A stretch of DNA of 64,000 nucleotides from Devosia sp. (GCA_017794705.1 CP051235.1:2505001-2569000), one strand, 5' to 3'; shown: positions 20,650-29,996, counted from the stretch's first letter. The notes: generated by a model from the sequence alone, not told the origin. Made by a program: numbers and translations.

Positions 20650-21347
20650 TTGGTCCCCAACTCTCCTTCCAGCCGTCTGATGGCAAACCACACCGCGCCT
20701 GCTGCGGCGATGGCGGCGACGCCGAACATCAGGACGAGCTCCAGCGTAGTCGCGTCGCGGGCGCCGGTGGCCACCAAGACCAGCCGCATCTGCGAAGCCG
20801 TTGGCAACACGATAGCCCAGCCCGGCATTTCTTCGCCCAAGGCCAGCAACAGCGGCGCCATGATCGGGATCATATAGCCGCCCGAGCCAATCAGATAGGA
20901 GGCTACCGACCTGAAATAGAGCGCCGTGGGTACTCCAATCCCAAGGAAACAGACCGAGGTCAGGATCACGGTTGCCGCCAGCATGAGATGATCCGTATCC
21001 GTGTGCAGAAACAGCCCGATCACCCCGACCGCAAGGACGGCCAGCGCTGTTAGCGGAAGCGTCTTGGCCCAGAAATACTCGGCCGCCGAGACCGGTGTCA
21101 CCGCCAGCCCGGTGCGCACGTCCTCGGCCTGCTCCAGCAACATCAGTGCGCCGAGAAAGAAGAAGCCGATCACCGCCGGGTCCGTGAGGATGATCAAGCC
21201 CGGCATCCAGTCGGGCAGGTACTGGCCCAGCCAGTAGAGCAGGGCGGCGTATGTCAGAATGACAAAGGCATAGGCGTAGTAAATGCCGTTGCGGAGTTGC
21301 AGCCGCAGGTCATGCCGCAATAGCGTCAGAAAGCGCGCCGCGTTCAT
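20646..21347 (-). CDS. ABC exporter membrane subunit (first permease)
   Basis: 233 residues with six predicted membrane helices (for example YAFVILTYAALLYWLGQYL, TALAVLAVGVIGLFL, GYMIPIMAPLLLALG). It partners the adjacent ATPase and the second permease; all three overlap by four bases. It resembles the membrane subunits of fluoroquinolone-type ABC exporters, so export of a hydrophobic compound is likely. Confidence 0.83.
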   Translation of the reverse strand: MNAARFLTLLRHDLRLQLRNGIYYAYAFVILTYAALLYWLGQYLPDWMPGLIILTDPAVIGFFFLGALMLLEQAEDVRTGLAVTPVSAAEYFWAKTLPLTALAVLAVGVIGLFLHTDTDHLMLAATVILTSVCFLGIGVPTALYFRSVASYLIGSGGYMIPIMAPLLLALGEEMPGWAIVLPTASQMRLVLVATGARDATTLELVLMFGVAAIAAAGAVWFAIRRLEGELGTK

Positions 21348-22207
21348 TCCAGCCCCCGGTTAGCCCTGGCGGTCGCCTTGATGAACACGTCATCAAGGCT
21401 CGCCTCCTGGGTGTGCATGGAGACGATGGTGCCGCCGGTCAGCAGGTTCAGGAAATCCCGGTTCGAGCCGATCCCGTCCATGGGGAAATCGTGCGGCACA
21501 AGCTCGGCCCCTTCACTCGCGGCGACTTTCAACAGCCGCTCGCCATATTCCCGTTTGAGTTCCGCCGGCACGCCGGTCACCGGGATCGTGCCACCCACCA
21601 GAAACCCCACCCGATCACAAATCTCGTCAGCCTCGGCCATGTTGTGGGTGGTCAAAAAGATCGTCTTGCCTTCGGCTTTCAGCCTCAGGATAAGTTCGCG
21701 GGTGATGCGCGCCCGCGCCGGGTCCTGGCCGGTCGTCGGTTCATCCAGAAACAACAGATCGGGATCCTGCACCAGCGCCCGGCAGAGGTTCAGCCGCATC
21801 TTCATGCCCTTGGAAAAGGTCTCAACCCGCTGGTCGGCGGCCTCGGCCAGGTCGACCATTTCCAATAGCTCCTCCGGCGAGCGGGTCGGGCGATCGTAAA
21901 GCGCTGCAAACAGCGCCAGGTTCTCCCGCGCCGTCAGCCGCAGATAAAGTGTGGGCAGTTCAAAGCTCACCCCGATGCGGTTGTAATAGTCGCGACCGAG
22001 CGATGCGATGGGCTGGCCGAACACTCGCGCCTCGCCAGCAAATCCCTGCAGCAGCCCCATAAGGATTTTCTGGGTGGTCGACTTGCCGGCCCCGGACGGG
22101 CCCAAAAGCCCGTAGACTTCGCCTTCGCCGATATTGAAGGAGAGCCCGTTGAGTGTGGGCTCGGCGGCGCCGGGATAGGCAAACGTGAGATTTGAGACAT
22201 CAAGCAT
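21344..22207 (-). CDS. ABC exporter ATP-binding subunit
   Basis: 287 residues, a full nucleotide-binding domain: Walker A GPSGAGKST, Q-loop region, ABC signature FSKGMKMRL (the usual LSGGQ is SKGM), Walker B LLFLDEPTTGQDPA and the H-loop TTHNM. It drives export by the two following membrane subunits. ATG 22207 is used; it overlaps the tetR stop by eight bases, so regulator and transporter form one transcript and are probably autoregulated. Confidence 0.92.
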   Translation of the reverse strand: MLDVSNLTFAYPGAAEPTLNGLSFNIGEGEVYGLLGPSGAGKSTTQKILMGLLQGFAGEARVFGQPIASLGRDYYNRIGVSFELPTLYLRLTARENLALFAALYDRPTRSPEELLEMVDLAEAADQRVETFSKGMKMRLNLCRALVQDPDLLFLDEPTTGQDPARARITRELILRLKAEGKTIFLTTHNMAEADEICDRVGFLVGGTIPVTGVPAELKREYGERLLKVAASEGAELVPHDFPMDGIGSNRDFLNLLTGGTIVSMHTQEASLDDVFIKATARANRGLE

Positions 22208-22817
22208 CGAGGGGTCCTCGCAACAGCCGGGACAGGAACAGGTCACGCATCAGCGCCACAGTTGTTTCATGCACACCGGCAGATTTCAGATGTTCGTCCT
22301 GCAGCGACATGGACAGCATCAAGGTCAAAAGCCCCTCAAGCGTTGTCTTGTCGGCATGTTCCAGCCCCAGCCGAGTCCGGAACAGCGCGGCGACTTCGGC
22401 CATGAACTCCAGATCGCGCCGCGTGTTCTCGGCCAGCCGCTCGGGCGGCACACGGCGGATGAGGTGGTTTATCTCGCCTGTGTCGCGGACGATCCTCAGC
22501 ACCGGATCGGTCTCGATCCGCTCCAGCATGAAATCGAAAAAGCCGTTCAACACGTCACGCGGTGCGCCGCTGGCCTGTTTCAGCCAGGCCATCATGTCGG
22601 CCTTGTGCCCCACATCCCGCGCATCGGCGATCGACATGAACAGGTCTTCCTTGGATTCAAAGAAGGCATAAAATGAGCCCTTGGCGATCCCCACCTCGCG
22701 GCAGATCGCGTCCACCCGCGCCGCCCGCACCCCGCCGAGCGCAAAGTGGCTCAGCCCGACCTGCATCAGTTGCTCACGGATCTTGGATTTTTCAGCGGGG
22801 CTGAAGGCCTTGGGCAT
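22200..22817 (-). CDS. TetR-family regulator of the ABC exporter operon
   Basis: 205 residues. The N-terminal helix-turn-helix is clear (GGVRAARVDAICREVGIAKGSFYAFFESKEDLF), followed by a helical ligand domain. It is the first gene of the exporter operon, a usual arrangement for an autorepressed drug-efflux unit. ATG 22817 is chosen; an upstream in-frame TTG at 22832 has no better ribosome site. A candidate operator lies at 22904-22918. Confidence 0.9.
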   Translation of the reverse strand: MPKAFSPAEKSKIREQLMQVGLSHFALGGVRAARVDAICREVGIAKGSFYAFFESKEDLFMSIADARDVGHKADMMAWLKQASGAPRDVLNGFFDFMLERIETDPVLRIVRDTGEINHLIRRVPPERLAENTRRDLEFMAEVAALFRTRLGLEHADKTTLEGLLTLMLSMSLQDEHLKSAGVHETTVALMRDLFLSRLLRGPLDA

Positions 22818-22903
22818 CAGGTCAAAACTCAAATAACGTGTGCGCTTACTTCACCGGACCAGCGGCGCAACTCGCCGCCCGGTCTGCCGGCAAGTACGCG
22901 CAA

Positions 22904-22918
22904 TGACTAAAAATGTCA
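22904..22918. promoter_or_regulatory. Candidate TetR operator of the exporter operon
   Basis: TGACTAAAAATGTCA has inverted TGAC/GTCA arms and overlaps a minus-strand TTGACA (-35-like, 22914-22919). A wider repeat, AATGAC (22902-22907) and GTCATT (22923-22928), encloses it. Its position upstream of tetR fits autorepression, but no matching -10 is obvious. Confidence 0.45.
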
Positions 22919-22986
22919 AATGGTCATTGATTGATTTGACGGGCAAAGCTTGTGCATGCGCCTGAGGCGCACCTGAGACTCTCGCG

Positions 22987-23583
22987 CTATCCGCGCGGCT
23001 TTTCCAATTGCCACGTGAGGTTCGCCTTCACCGCCGGCCACTCAGGCGCGGTGATGGAATAGACGGCCGTGTCGCGGATGGTGCCGTTGGGCATCACCGA
23101 ATGGGCGCGCAGGATGCCGTCGAGCCTCGCGCCAAGCCGTTCGATGGCGCGGCGGCTCTGCATGTTGAGAAAGTGCGTGCGGAACTCGACGGCGATGCAG
23201 TCCAGTTTTTCAAACGCATGTGTCAAAAGCAGAAGTTTCGCCGCCGTGTTCAGCCCTGTGCGTTGGGCCGATCTCGCCGTCCAGGTCGAGCCAATCTCGA
23301 CCCGCCGGTTGGCTGCGTCGATGTTCATGTAGGTGGTCATGCCGACAATGCGGCCGGCACCATCGAACACTGTGAGCGGCAGCATGCTGCCCGTTTTCTG
23401 CAGCCCCAGCCGCCGTTCGATTTCGGTGCGCATGCGCTCGGGGGTGGGCACGCTGGTATACCAGAGCCTGTAGAGTTCGCCGTCACGCACGGCGTCCACC
23501 AGCCCGTCATGATGGCTCATGTCGAGCGGGCGCAGTTGCACCAGATCATGGTCGGCAGAAAAGGGTTCAGGCCAGGCGGTCAT
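22987..23583 (-). CDS. GNAT family N-acetyltransferase (RimJ/RimL-like)
   Basis: 198 residues of the GNAT acetyl-CoA-dependent acetyltransferase fold. Visible motifs are IVGMTTYMNIDAANRRVEIGSTWTARSAQRTGLNTAAKLLLLTHAFE (beta strand 4 and the acetyl-CoA loop) and RTHFLNMQSRRAIERLGARLDGILR. It is the last gene of a tas-AAC(3)-GNAT operon, 12 bases after its neighbour. The acceptor is unknown: a ribosomal protein N-terminus or a small molecule. Confidence 0.88.
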   Translation of the reverse strand: MTAWPEPFSADHDLVQLRPLDMSHHDGLVDAVRDGELYRLWYTSVPTPERMRTEIERRLGLQKTGSMLPLTVFDGAGRIVGMTTYMNIDAANRRVEIGSTWTARSAQRTGLNTAAKLLLLTHAFEKLDCIAVEFRTHFLNMQSRRAIERLGARLDGILRAHSVMPNGTIRDTAVYSITAPEWPAVKANLTWQLEKPRG

Positions 23584-23595
23584 CGGTTCACTCCC

Positions 23596-24399
23596 TCAAT
23601 CGGAAGTGGTTCTGGCATGAGTTTCGATCCAGCGCACGGCAAAATCGACGATCTCACGCGCCGGCATCAGCACAGACGGCGCAAGGCCGATGTGCCCCTC
23701 GCGTCCGATCCCGGCGGCCAGCGCTTCGGTGACAATCGTGGCGAAACAGTCATCGGCGAACTGCTCCAGCACCGGCACGCCGGTATCGAACTCCTCGACC
23801 CGGCGCCAACTTGTCTCGCCGTTCACAAGGAACGGCACCTCGACGCTTTTCTTCCGTTTGTCCGGCACATCGGCCAGATGCTCGGCATGGTGCAACAAGG
23901 TCATGGTGTCGCGCGGCGCCCCCGCCAGCAGCACCTTGCCGTTCAGTTCACACAGCCGGGCGAAAGGCGATTGCGGGCCATAGCCGTAATCGATCGCATG
24001 ATCTTCGATCAGAAAGGCCGCATCGGCACCCCCCGCTGCACAAGATGGTCCGGCGCTGGCGCTGCGCCGGGCTCCCGGCGTCCGCCGTAAAAACTCGGCA
24101 AAGGCGCCGTTCTCGCGGTTGGCAGAAGAGGTCAGGGGATCGAACGGGGTCACTTCGGTCCGGTACTCGTCGGGCACGGATCCATCGGGCCTGAGCACCT
24201 GTTCATACTCGGCATTCCAGTCAGTATAGGCCATCAGCGAACCGGAGGGGCCGACCGCATCCCGCAACGCGGCAATGAATGTGTCCGGCCCATTCAGCAT
24301 CTTGCCAATGCTGCGCAGCCCGGCGTGCACCATCAGGACATCACCGGGCTCAACCCCCAGCGCCTTCAGGTCACGGGCCAGAGGTTCACGTGTCCACAT
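23596..24399 (-). CDS. Aminoglycoside N(3)-acetyltransferase family (AAC(3)-like)
   Basis: 267 residues with the AAC(3) family pattern: GDVLMVHAGLRSIG at the N-terminus, DTFIAALRDAVGPSGSLMAYTDWN, TPGARRSASAGPSCAAGG in place of the usual ARRSxNPxAS, and the catalytic-region LLHHAEHLA near residue 170. Family members transfer acetyl from acetyl-CoA to the 3-amino group of 2-deoxystreptamine aminoglycosides. Many chromosomal homologues have other or unknown substrates, so a resistance role is only possible. It sits in an operon with tas and a GNAT gene. Confidence 0.85.
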   Translation of the reverse strand: MWTREPLARDLKALGVEPGDVLMVHAGLRSIGKMLNGPDTFIAALRDAVGPSGSLMAYTDWNAEYEQVLRPDGSVPDEYRTEVTPFDPLTSSANRENGAFAEFLRRTPGARRSASAGPSCAAGGADAAFLIEDHAIDYGYGPQSPFARLCELNGKVLLAGAPRDTMTLLHHAEHLADVPDKRKKSVEVPFLVNGETSWRRVEEFDTGVPVLEQFADDCFATIVTEALAAGIGREGHIGLAPSVLMPAREIVDFAVRWIETHARTTSD

Positions 24400-24417
24400 C
24401 GGCGGGTCCGGGTTCGC

Positions 24418-25455
24418 CTATAGCGGCCGGGCGTGGTTCTTGAATACGGCGTGGATGTCCGCCATCACCTCGCTGCCCAACTGGATGTCGGCGGCACCGA
24501 TGTCGGTGGTCAATTGTTCCATTGTGGTGGCGCCGATGATCACCGAGGTCATGAACGGTCGGGTCAGGCAGAATGCCAGCGCCATCTGGGCAATATTCAG
24601 CCGGTGTTTTTCGGCCACTGCCATGTATACAGCGATGGCAGGTTCAGTCTGTTCGTTGTTCCGGTACACCGATCCGGCGACGGCGCCGCGCGTGCCCTCG
24701 GGCAGCCGGCCTCCCAGATACTTGCCGGTCAGCGCCCCGGCCGCCAGCGGCGAATAAGCCAAAAGCCCCACGTCCTCATAGTGGCTGACCTCAGCCATGT
24801 CGTGATCGAAATAGCGGCGCAAAAGATTATATTCATTCTGGGTCGAAACGACACGCGGCAAATCGTGTTCCTCGGCCAGCCGCACGAATTGCATGGTGCC
24901 CCAGGCGGTCTCGTTGGACAGGCCCACGTGGCGGATCTTGCCCTCGCGGATAAGCGCGTCGAGGGTTTCGAGCACCTCGATCATGTTCGGGATGGCCGCA
25001 TCGCGGTCCTGCGTGAACGGGTCATAGTCCCAGGAATTCTCGAAGTGGTAGTGGCCGCGATTCGGCCAGTGCAGCTGGTAAAGGTCGATATAATCGGTCT
25101 GCAGGCGCTTGAGGCTGCCCTCGATCGCCTCTCGGATGGTGGCGGCGTTGATTGGCTTCTTGTCGCGTATCCACGGGTTGTTCACCCCGGCGATCTTGGA
25201 GGCGAGGATCCATTTGTCGCGCTGGCCGTGGGTGGCGAAATAGTTGCCGATGATCTCCTCGGTCTTGCCATAGGTCTCACGGCTCGCCGGCACCGCGTAC
25301 ATTTCGGCGGTGTCCATGAAGTTGACGCCGGCGTCGCGCGCATAGTCGATCTGTTCGAAGGCTTCGTCCTGAGTGTTCTGTTTGCCCCAGGTCATTGTGC
25401 CCAGACAAATCTCGGACACGTTCAGGTCTGTGCGACCCAAGCGATTGGTTTTCAC
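24418..25455 (-). CDS. Tas-like aldo/keto reductase
   Basis: 345 residues, close to the 346 of E. coli Tas and similar throughout: CLGTMTWGKQNTQDEAFEQIDYA, NFMDTAEMYAVPASRETYGKTEEIIGNY, SLKRLQTDYIDLYQLHWPNR, HVGLSNETAWG and VIIGATTMEQL. It is an NADP(H)-dependent reductase of unsettled physiological substrate. Start GTG 25455 is preferred: GGGGGGA lies directly upstream and the resulting MKTNRLG start fits the family. An ATG at 25470 would overlap that site. First gene of the tas-AAC(3)-GNAT operon. Confidence 0.9.
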   Translation of the reverse strand: MKTNRLGRTDLNVSEICLGTMTWGKQNTQDEAFEQIDYARDAGVNFMDTAEMYAVPASRETYGKTEEIIGNYFATHGQRDKWILASKIAGVNNPWIRDKKPINAATIREAIEGSLKRLQTDYIDLYQLHWPNRGHYHFENSWDYDPFTQDRDAAIPNMIEVLETLDALIREGKIRHVGLSNETAWGTMQFVRLAEEHDLPRVVSTQNEYNLLRRYFDHDMAEVSHYEDVGLLAYSPLAAGALTGKYLGGRLPEGTRGAVAGSVYRNNEQTEPAIAVYMAVAEKHRLNIAQMALAFCLTRPFMTSVIIGATTMEQLTTDIGAADIQLGSEVMADIHAVFKNHARPL

Positions 25456-25687
25456 GAATGATCCCCCCATGTGTGGATCGGATCAGAATAAGAGGCAGGG
25501 GGGCATGAGGCAAGGGTGGGGGGCAAGTTGCGGCCCATTGTCAGAAAAGTTTCATGTTTGGCGAAAGAGGGGTTCACAAGCACGGATCACATGACTATAT
25601 AGCCCACTCGCACCGCAACGGTGCCCGGCCAGTCCCTCACATTCCGACTGACCGATGCTTTGACAGGCTCAAAGCAGATGATTTTGG

Positions 25688-25765
<78 letters not shown>

Positions 25766-25871
25766 ATTATCTCTAGTTTTCAATATTTTATTGCTCAAAC
25801 AGGCGCTCTGCGCATCGTGGCGAGTGCGCGTCACTGCGTATTGCTTCGCTTGAGTTACCGTCAGGGGTTGG

Positions 25872-26903
25872 TCAGGCCGAAGCCGCAAGCAACTGATTGC
25901 GATATTCGGCGGGGGTCTGCCCGGTCCAGCGCCGGAAGGCGCGCACAAATGAGGAGGCCTCCGAGAACCCTACGAGATAAGCCGCTTCATTGACGGAGAC
26001 CTTGCGGGCCGCGAGATAATCGGAGGCCATGCGGCAGCGCAATTCATCGGCGATTTCTGCGAAGGTCGTGCCCTCCTGCTTGAGGCGGCGATAAAGGGTT
26101 GCCCGGCTCATGCCAAGTTCGGAGGCGGTGGCGTCAATCGAGGCCTCGCCTTTGTGCAGACCAGGCATCAGCACAGCCTCCACACGCGCACGGATGCTGT
26201 CTTCTTTTTCCAGTTCAGCCAGCAGGGCATCCGCCTTTTCAGCGAATATGCCGAAGACGTAGCGCGACGTGTTTTCGAATGGGCGCATGAGCCATTCGGG
26301 CGCGATCTGCAGAGCGTTGCGCGTAGATCCAAAGGCAATGGGACATTGCAGCACTTGCTCCAGTTCGCCCGCATGCGCCGGTTTGGCATAGGTCATTTCA
26401 ATCCGTACCGCGAACGGGTGTTCGGGGAGGTTGCGCCTGAATTCGCCGATGAACCGTCCGAAGGCCGCCTCGGTCAATGCCGGGCTTCGATTCGGATCGG
26501 GCCTGTTGTCGACGATCCAGACCTGGTTGCCTTCCTGCGCAACGCTGAAGCGCGGGCCGCCCTCCATGATGTCGATTTCCACCATGAGCGTGGCATAACG
26601 GTTCAGTTGCACCATCGCATCGGGAAGTGAGGCGGCAGAGCCAACAATCAATCCGACGACACTGATGTTCTCAAGTTGCGTCTCAACGGCGTGCTTTGCC
26701 ATCAATGAAGGTTCGCCGGTCTGAGAGATGAGCACATCAATCAGCTTCAGATAGGTATCAAAGTCGACGCGGCTGTCCTGATCGCTCAGGTCAGCCTCGG
26801 TCAATCCAACCTCCGCAAGGATGTCCGGCTGGTGCAGTCCCCAACGCGCCGCAAATGCGGCAAGCGAGCGAACCAATCCTGCGGCGACGGTTGCGCGTTT
26901 CAT
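25872..26903 (-). CDS. AraC-family transcriptional regulator
   Basis: 343 residues. An N-terminal ligand domain of the arabinose-binding-like type (OruR/VirS group) covers about residues 20-210. Two helix-turn-helix motifs close the protein: IDATASELGMSRATLYRRLKQEGTTF and VNEAAYLVGFSEASSFVRAFRRWTGQTPAEYR. It is divergent from the membrane protein gene at 27065 with 161 bases between, so that gene is its likeliest target. The inducer is unknown. Confidence 0.92.
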   Translation of the reverse strand: MKRATVAAGLVRSLAAFAARWGLHQPDILAEVGLTEADLSDQDSRVDFDTYLKLIDVLISQTGEPSLMAKHAVETQLENISVVGLIVGSAASLPDAMVQLNRYATLMVEIDIMEGGPRFSVAQEGNQVWIVDNRPDPNRSPALTEAAFGRFIGEFRRNLPEHPFAVRIEMTYAKPAHAGELEQVLQCPIAFGSTRNALQIAPEWLMRPFENTSRYVFGIFAEKADALLAELEKEDSIRARVEAVLMPGLHKGEASIDATASELGMSRATLYRRLKQEGTTFAEIADELRCRMASDYLAARKVSVNEAAYLVGFSEASSFVRAFRRWTGQTPAEYRNQLLAASA

Positions 26904-27064
26904 CTGAGCGTCCTCGTTTGGGCAGGACCTTAGCCATCATGACCCCAAAGGCCAACAACTTGAAACGAGCGGTCATGCTCTTCCCGAAAGGCATCGACTA
27001 AAAGCTCACCATTCCAACACGGGGACAGCGATTTCGCCGCCCCTCAAACAGAAAGGTGACAGAT

Positions 27065-27724
27065 ATGTTCTCTCTTCAAAAATGGGGCGCTGCAGCCGGA
27101 TTTGGTGCCGCCGCTACTTATGTTTTCGGTTTCGTTCTCCTCTTCACTGTCTTGGCAGAATCTGGCTACGGCATGTCCGACAGTGATCCTGCGTCCGTCG
27201 TTTCCTTCATCGTCGACCATCCGGCCTTCATGACCGCTTGGTACACAGTAATCTACATTCTGAACGGCTTTCTGGTCGCGCTTCTGGCCATCGCGCTTGC
27301 CGACATCTTCAAGCCGCACGCACCGACGCTCGCCACGGTCACCCAGGTTTTCGGTGCGCTTTGGGCCACCCTTGTGGTTGGTGCAGGCATGGTGGCCAAT
27401 GTTGGCAATGAGGTTGTTGCAACCCAGTATGCTTCCGATCCCGAGAGCGCCATCCTGATGTGGCAGATTTTCTCCGGCGTTGAAAACGGCCTTGGCGGCG
27501 GCAATGAAATCGCCGGTGCGGTCTGGGCGCTGGTTGCCGGTGTGGCCATGCTGCGCACCGCGCTGCTGCCGAAATCGCTTGGCTACTTCAGCCTCGTGAT
27601 CGGCGCGTCCGGTCTGTTGACCCTTGTCCCCGCGTTCAATGAAATCGCCGGTTCTGTGTTCGGGCTTGGCTATATCGTCTGGTTCGTTTGGGTCGGCATC
27701 GCCTTGCTGAGCCGGAAAGCCTGA
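27065..27724 (+). CDS. Membrane protein, probably DUF4386-related
   Basis: 219 residues with about six predicted membrane helices. The layout resembles DUF4386 proteins such as the one at 29197-29877, but similarity is weak and the family call is tentative. ATG 27065 is preferred over GTG 27056 because AAAGG lies eight bases upstream. It is divergent from the AraC gene and ends at a strong terminator, so it is a single-gene unit. Confidence 0.75.
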   Translation: MFSLQKWGAAAGFGAAATYVFGFVLLFTVLAESGYGMSDSDPASVVSFIVDHPAFMTAWYTVIYILNGFLVALLAIALADIFKPHAPTLATVTQVFGALWATLVVGAGMVANVGNEVVATQYASDPESAILMWQIFSGVENGLGGGNEIAGAVWALVAGVAMLRTALLPKSLGYFSLVIGASGLLTLVPAFNEIAGSVFGLGYIVWFVWVGIALLSRKA

Positions 27725-27764
27725 GATCAAGCAAGCGTCTTGTCCGGCCGCACAACGCGTACGA

Positions 27765-27793
27765 AGCGCCCCAAACTGTGGGGCGCTTTTTTT
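27765..27793 (+). terminator. Intrinsic terminator after the 27065 gene
   Basis: A perfect nine-pair stem AGCGCCCCA/TGGGGCGCT with a five-base loop is followed by seven T residues. Confidence 0.92.
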
Positions 27794-27869
27794 GCGTGGG
27801 TTGATCTGAACGCGATTGGCGGGAAAATAGGATCGGCGGGTTCTGCTCGTACTTCAAAAGGGGCAAACC

Positions 27870-29111
27870 ATGCAGAACCCACGTACCGTTCTCATCATCC
27901 TGATCGCCATTCTGGCTGTGAACCAGATGGACCGGACGATATTGTCCATTCTGCTTGACGATATTTCCGTGGAATTCGATTTGAGCAACACGCAACTCGG
28001 CCTGCTGACCGGGGGCGTGTTCATAGTCGTTTACGCCATGTTCGGCTTTCCCATCGCCAAACTCTCCGCACGGGGGAACCGCCGCAATATCATCGGCTGG
28101 ACGACCGCAGTTTGGAGTCTCCTTACGCTGTCCGTCGCCGCAGCACAGAATTTCTGGCAACTCATGCTGGCACGTTTCGGTGTCGGGATCGGCGAATCCG
28201 GTGCGGTTGTTCCCGCCCATTCCATGATCTCGGATCTCTATCCGCCCGAGCGGCGCACCTCGGCCATGTCGAGCTTTGTTGTGGGAGCCAATCTCGGTGT
28301 GTTGCTGGCGTTTCTGGTGGGCGGCATTGCCGGTGAACTTCTGGGATGGAGAGGCGCCTTTCTGATCGCCGGTGTGCCCGGGCTTATCCTCTCAGTCATT
28401 CTGTTTGTGTTTGTTGGCGAGCCGCAACGCAGCGGCAGTGAACTCCCCTCAGGGCGCAGCCTTTTCCTTGAGACCTGGCACACGATCTGGCGGGATCGCG
28501 GGCTGCGTCACGCGCTGATCGGGGTTTCCCTCGCGTCCGTCCTGACCCATGCCGGCCTCACCTGGAACGCCCCCTTCATGATCCGGACTCACGGCCTTTC
28601 CCTTATTCAGACCGGTGTTTTCCTGGCATTGAGCGCTGGCGTACTGGGAAGCATCGTGACCTGGGCAAGCGGCCAGCTTGCGGACAGATACGGCCAGATG
28701 CGCCCACGTTTCCGGTTGGGGATGGTCGTTGCCGCCATTCTGATCGGAAAGCCGTTTTCTGCCGCTTTCGCGATCATCGAGCCAACCGTACCGGCGCTCC
28801 TGTGTCTGCTGGTGCCCATCGGATTGGCCAGCGTCTTCTGGGGACCGACCTTCGCCTTCCTGCATGGACGGGTGGAGCCCGCGATGCGCCCCATGGCTAC
28901 GGCGATTTTCATGTTCGCCTTTTCAGTTGTGGGCGTTGGGCTCGGGCCAACGCTTATCGGGATATTGAGCGACACCGTTTTCGCCGCATCCGGAGACCGG
29001 GCGCTGGGCTGGTCCATTGTAAGCGTGCAGGTGATCGGCGTCTGGAGCGCTTTCCACTATTGGGTTGCCATGAAGACCTTGCCGGCCCGCGCCAGTGCGG
29101 AGACAGCGTGA
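27870..29111 (+). CDS. MFS transporter (spinster-like)
   Basis: 413 residues with twelve predicted membrane helices. The motif-A equivalent is IAKLSARGNRRNIIGWTTAVWS between helices 2 and 3. RFGVGIGESGAVVPAHSMISDLYPPERR in helices 4-5 is typical of the spinster-type MFS group, and GQLADRYG marks the second half. A proton-coupled exporter or importer of unknown substrate. AAAGGGG precedes the ATG, and a long hairpin with TTTC follows at 29131. Confidence 0.9.
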   Translation: MQNPRTVLIILIAILAVNQMDRTILSILLDDISVEFDLSNTQLGLLTGGVFIVVYAMFGFPIAKLSARGNRRNIIGWTTAVWSLLTLSVAAAQNFWQLMLARFGVGIGESGAVVPAHSMISDLYPPERRTSAMSSFVVGANLGVLLAFLVGGIAGELLGWRGAFLIAGVPGLILSVILFVFVGEPQRSGSELPSGRSLFLETWHTIWRDRGLRHALIGVSLASVLTHAGLTWNAPFMIRTHGLSLIQTGVFLALSAGVLGSIVTWASGQLADRYGQMRPRFRLGMVVAAILIGKPFSAAFAIIEPTVPALLCLLVPIGLASVFWGPTFAFLHGRVEPAMRPMATAIFMFAFSVVGVGLGPTLIGILSDTVFAASGDRALGWSIVSVQVIGVWSAFHYWVAMKTLPARASAETA

Positions 29112-29130
29112 AACGTAAAGCCCATTGGCT

Positions 29131-29164
29131 GAAACGACCGCCATTGTGGGATGACGGTCGTTTC
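29131..29164 (+). terminator. Hairpin terminator after the MFS gene
   Basis: GAAACGACCG pairs with CGGTCGTTTC, extended inward by CA/TG past one mismatch; the loop is about seven bases. The T-run is short. Confidence 0.7.
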
Positions 29165-29196
29165 GATGCTTGAGTCTGGTTGGCTGCTGTACGGCT

Positions 29197-29877
29197 TTAG
29201 TCCGCGTTCTGGGGGAGGTTGAAGCCCTTGACGATCAGCCAGACGCTTAGGCTGAGTTCAAACAGTCCGCCCGGCAGCGCCAGCATGACGCCATTGCCGT
29301 AGCCGAACATTTCCGAAGTCGTGCCGGCCATGAAGACGACGTAGCCGAGCAGGCCCCAGACGGCGAGGGGACGCGGCACAAGGCGCGAAACAAACAGGGT
29401 CGTGCACAGGATCAGGCCACCGATGCCCCACAGGGTCATGCTCAGCTGGTAGCCGAAGAAGCCGCCCTGCTGCAGGACGATTGCGATCGTGTCGAAGTGC
29501 GCAGCGTCAGCGCCGCCGGCGACATAGGCGTCGCTGAGCGGCACCAGAAGAGCGGCGAACAATGCGCCCACCACGGCGGTTGTCGTTGCGGCAATGCCAG
29601 CGGCGAGATAGCCGCGGGCGGCGTAGCCACTGACCGTGTTGAGTGCGGGAAAGGCCAGCACGGACAGGCCGATGTTGACGATGGAATGTACGATCGCCAT
29701 CAAAAACACACCAATCATCAGCGTGGACTTGCCTTCGTAAATGCCGGTGAGGCCGTTGGTGTTCAGCGCCACTGAGTCCACCAGCGCGGAGCCGGTGCCA
29801 TAGCTCAAGAAGGCGAAGATGAAGAAAATGCCGAACAGACGGGCGGCCCAGCGGTGCGAGTTGATATCCTGGTTCAT
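29197..29877 (-). CDS. DUF4386 family membrane protein
   Basis: 226 residues with six predicted membrane helices. The N-terminal RWAARLFGIFFIFAFLSYGTGSALVDS, central LSVLAFPALNTVSGYAARGYLAAGIAATT and GFFGYQLSMTLWGIGGLILCTTLF match the DUF4386 family. ATG 29877 is preceded by AAGGAAAC. It lies downstream of a quinone-reductase-like gene on the same strand (120-base gap), so co-transcription is possible. Function unknown. Confidence 0.85.
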   Translation of the reverse strand: MNQDINSHRWAARLFGIFFIFAFLSYGTGSALVDSVALNTNGLTGIYEGKSTLMIGVFLMAIVHSIVNIGLSVLAFPALNTVSGYAARGYLAAGIAATTTAVVGALFAALLVPLSDAYVAGGADAAHFDTIAIVLQQGGFFGYQLSMTLWGIGGLILCTTLFVSRLVPRPLAVWGLLGYVVFMAGTTSEMFGYGNGVMLALPGGLFELSLSVWLIVKGFNLPQNAD

Positions 29878-29996
29878 GATAGTTTCCTTTGGGTAATCCC
29901 TGCCAGCCACGGCTTGTGCGCCGTGCAATCGGGTGGGAGGGAGATGAGATTGGTCGGGCCCGTTTGTCCCCGTTGAAATCTGGTTTGTGATGTCCG

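Noticed and set aside
23008..24090. 360-codon plus-strand ORF
   Set aside because: Shadow of the GNAT and AAC(3) genes on the other strand; composition rich in Arg, His and Gly with no family similarity.
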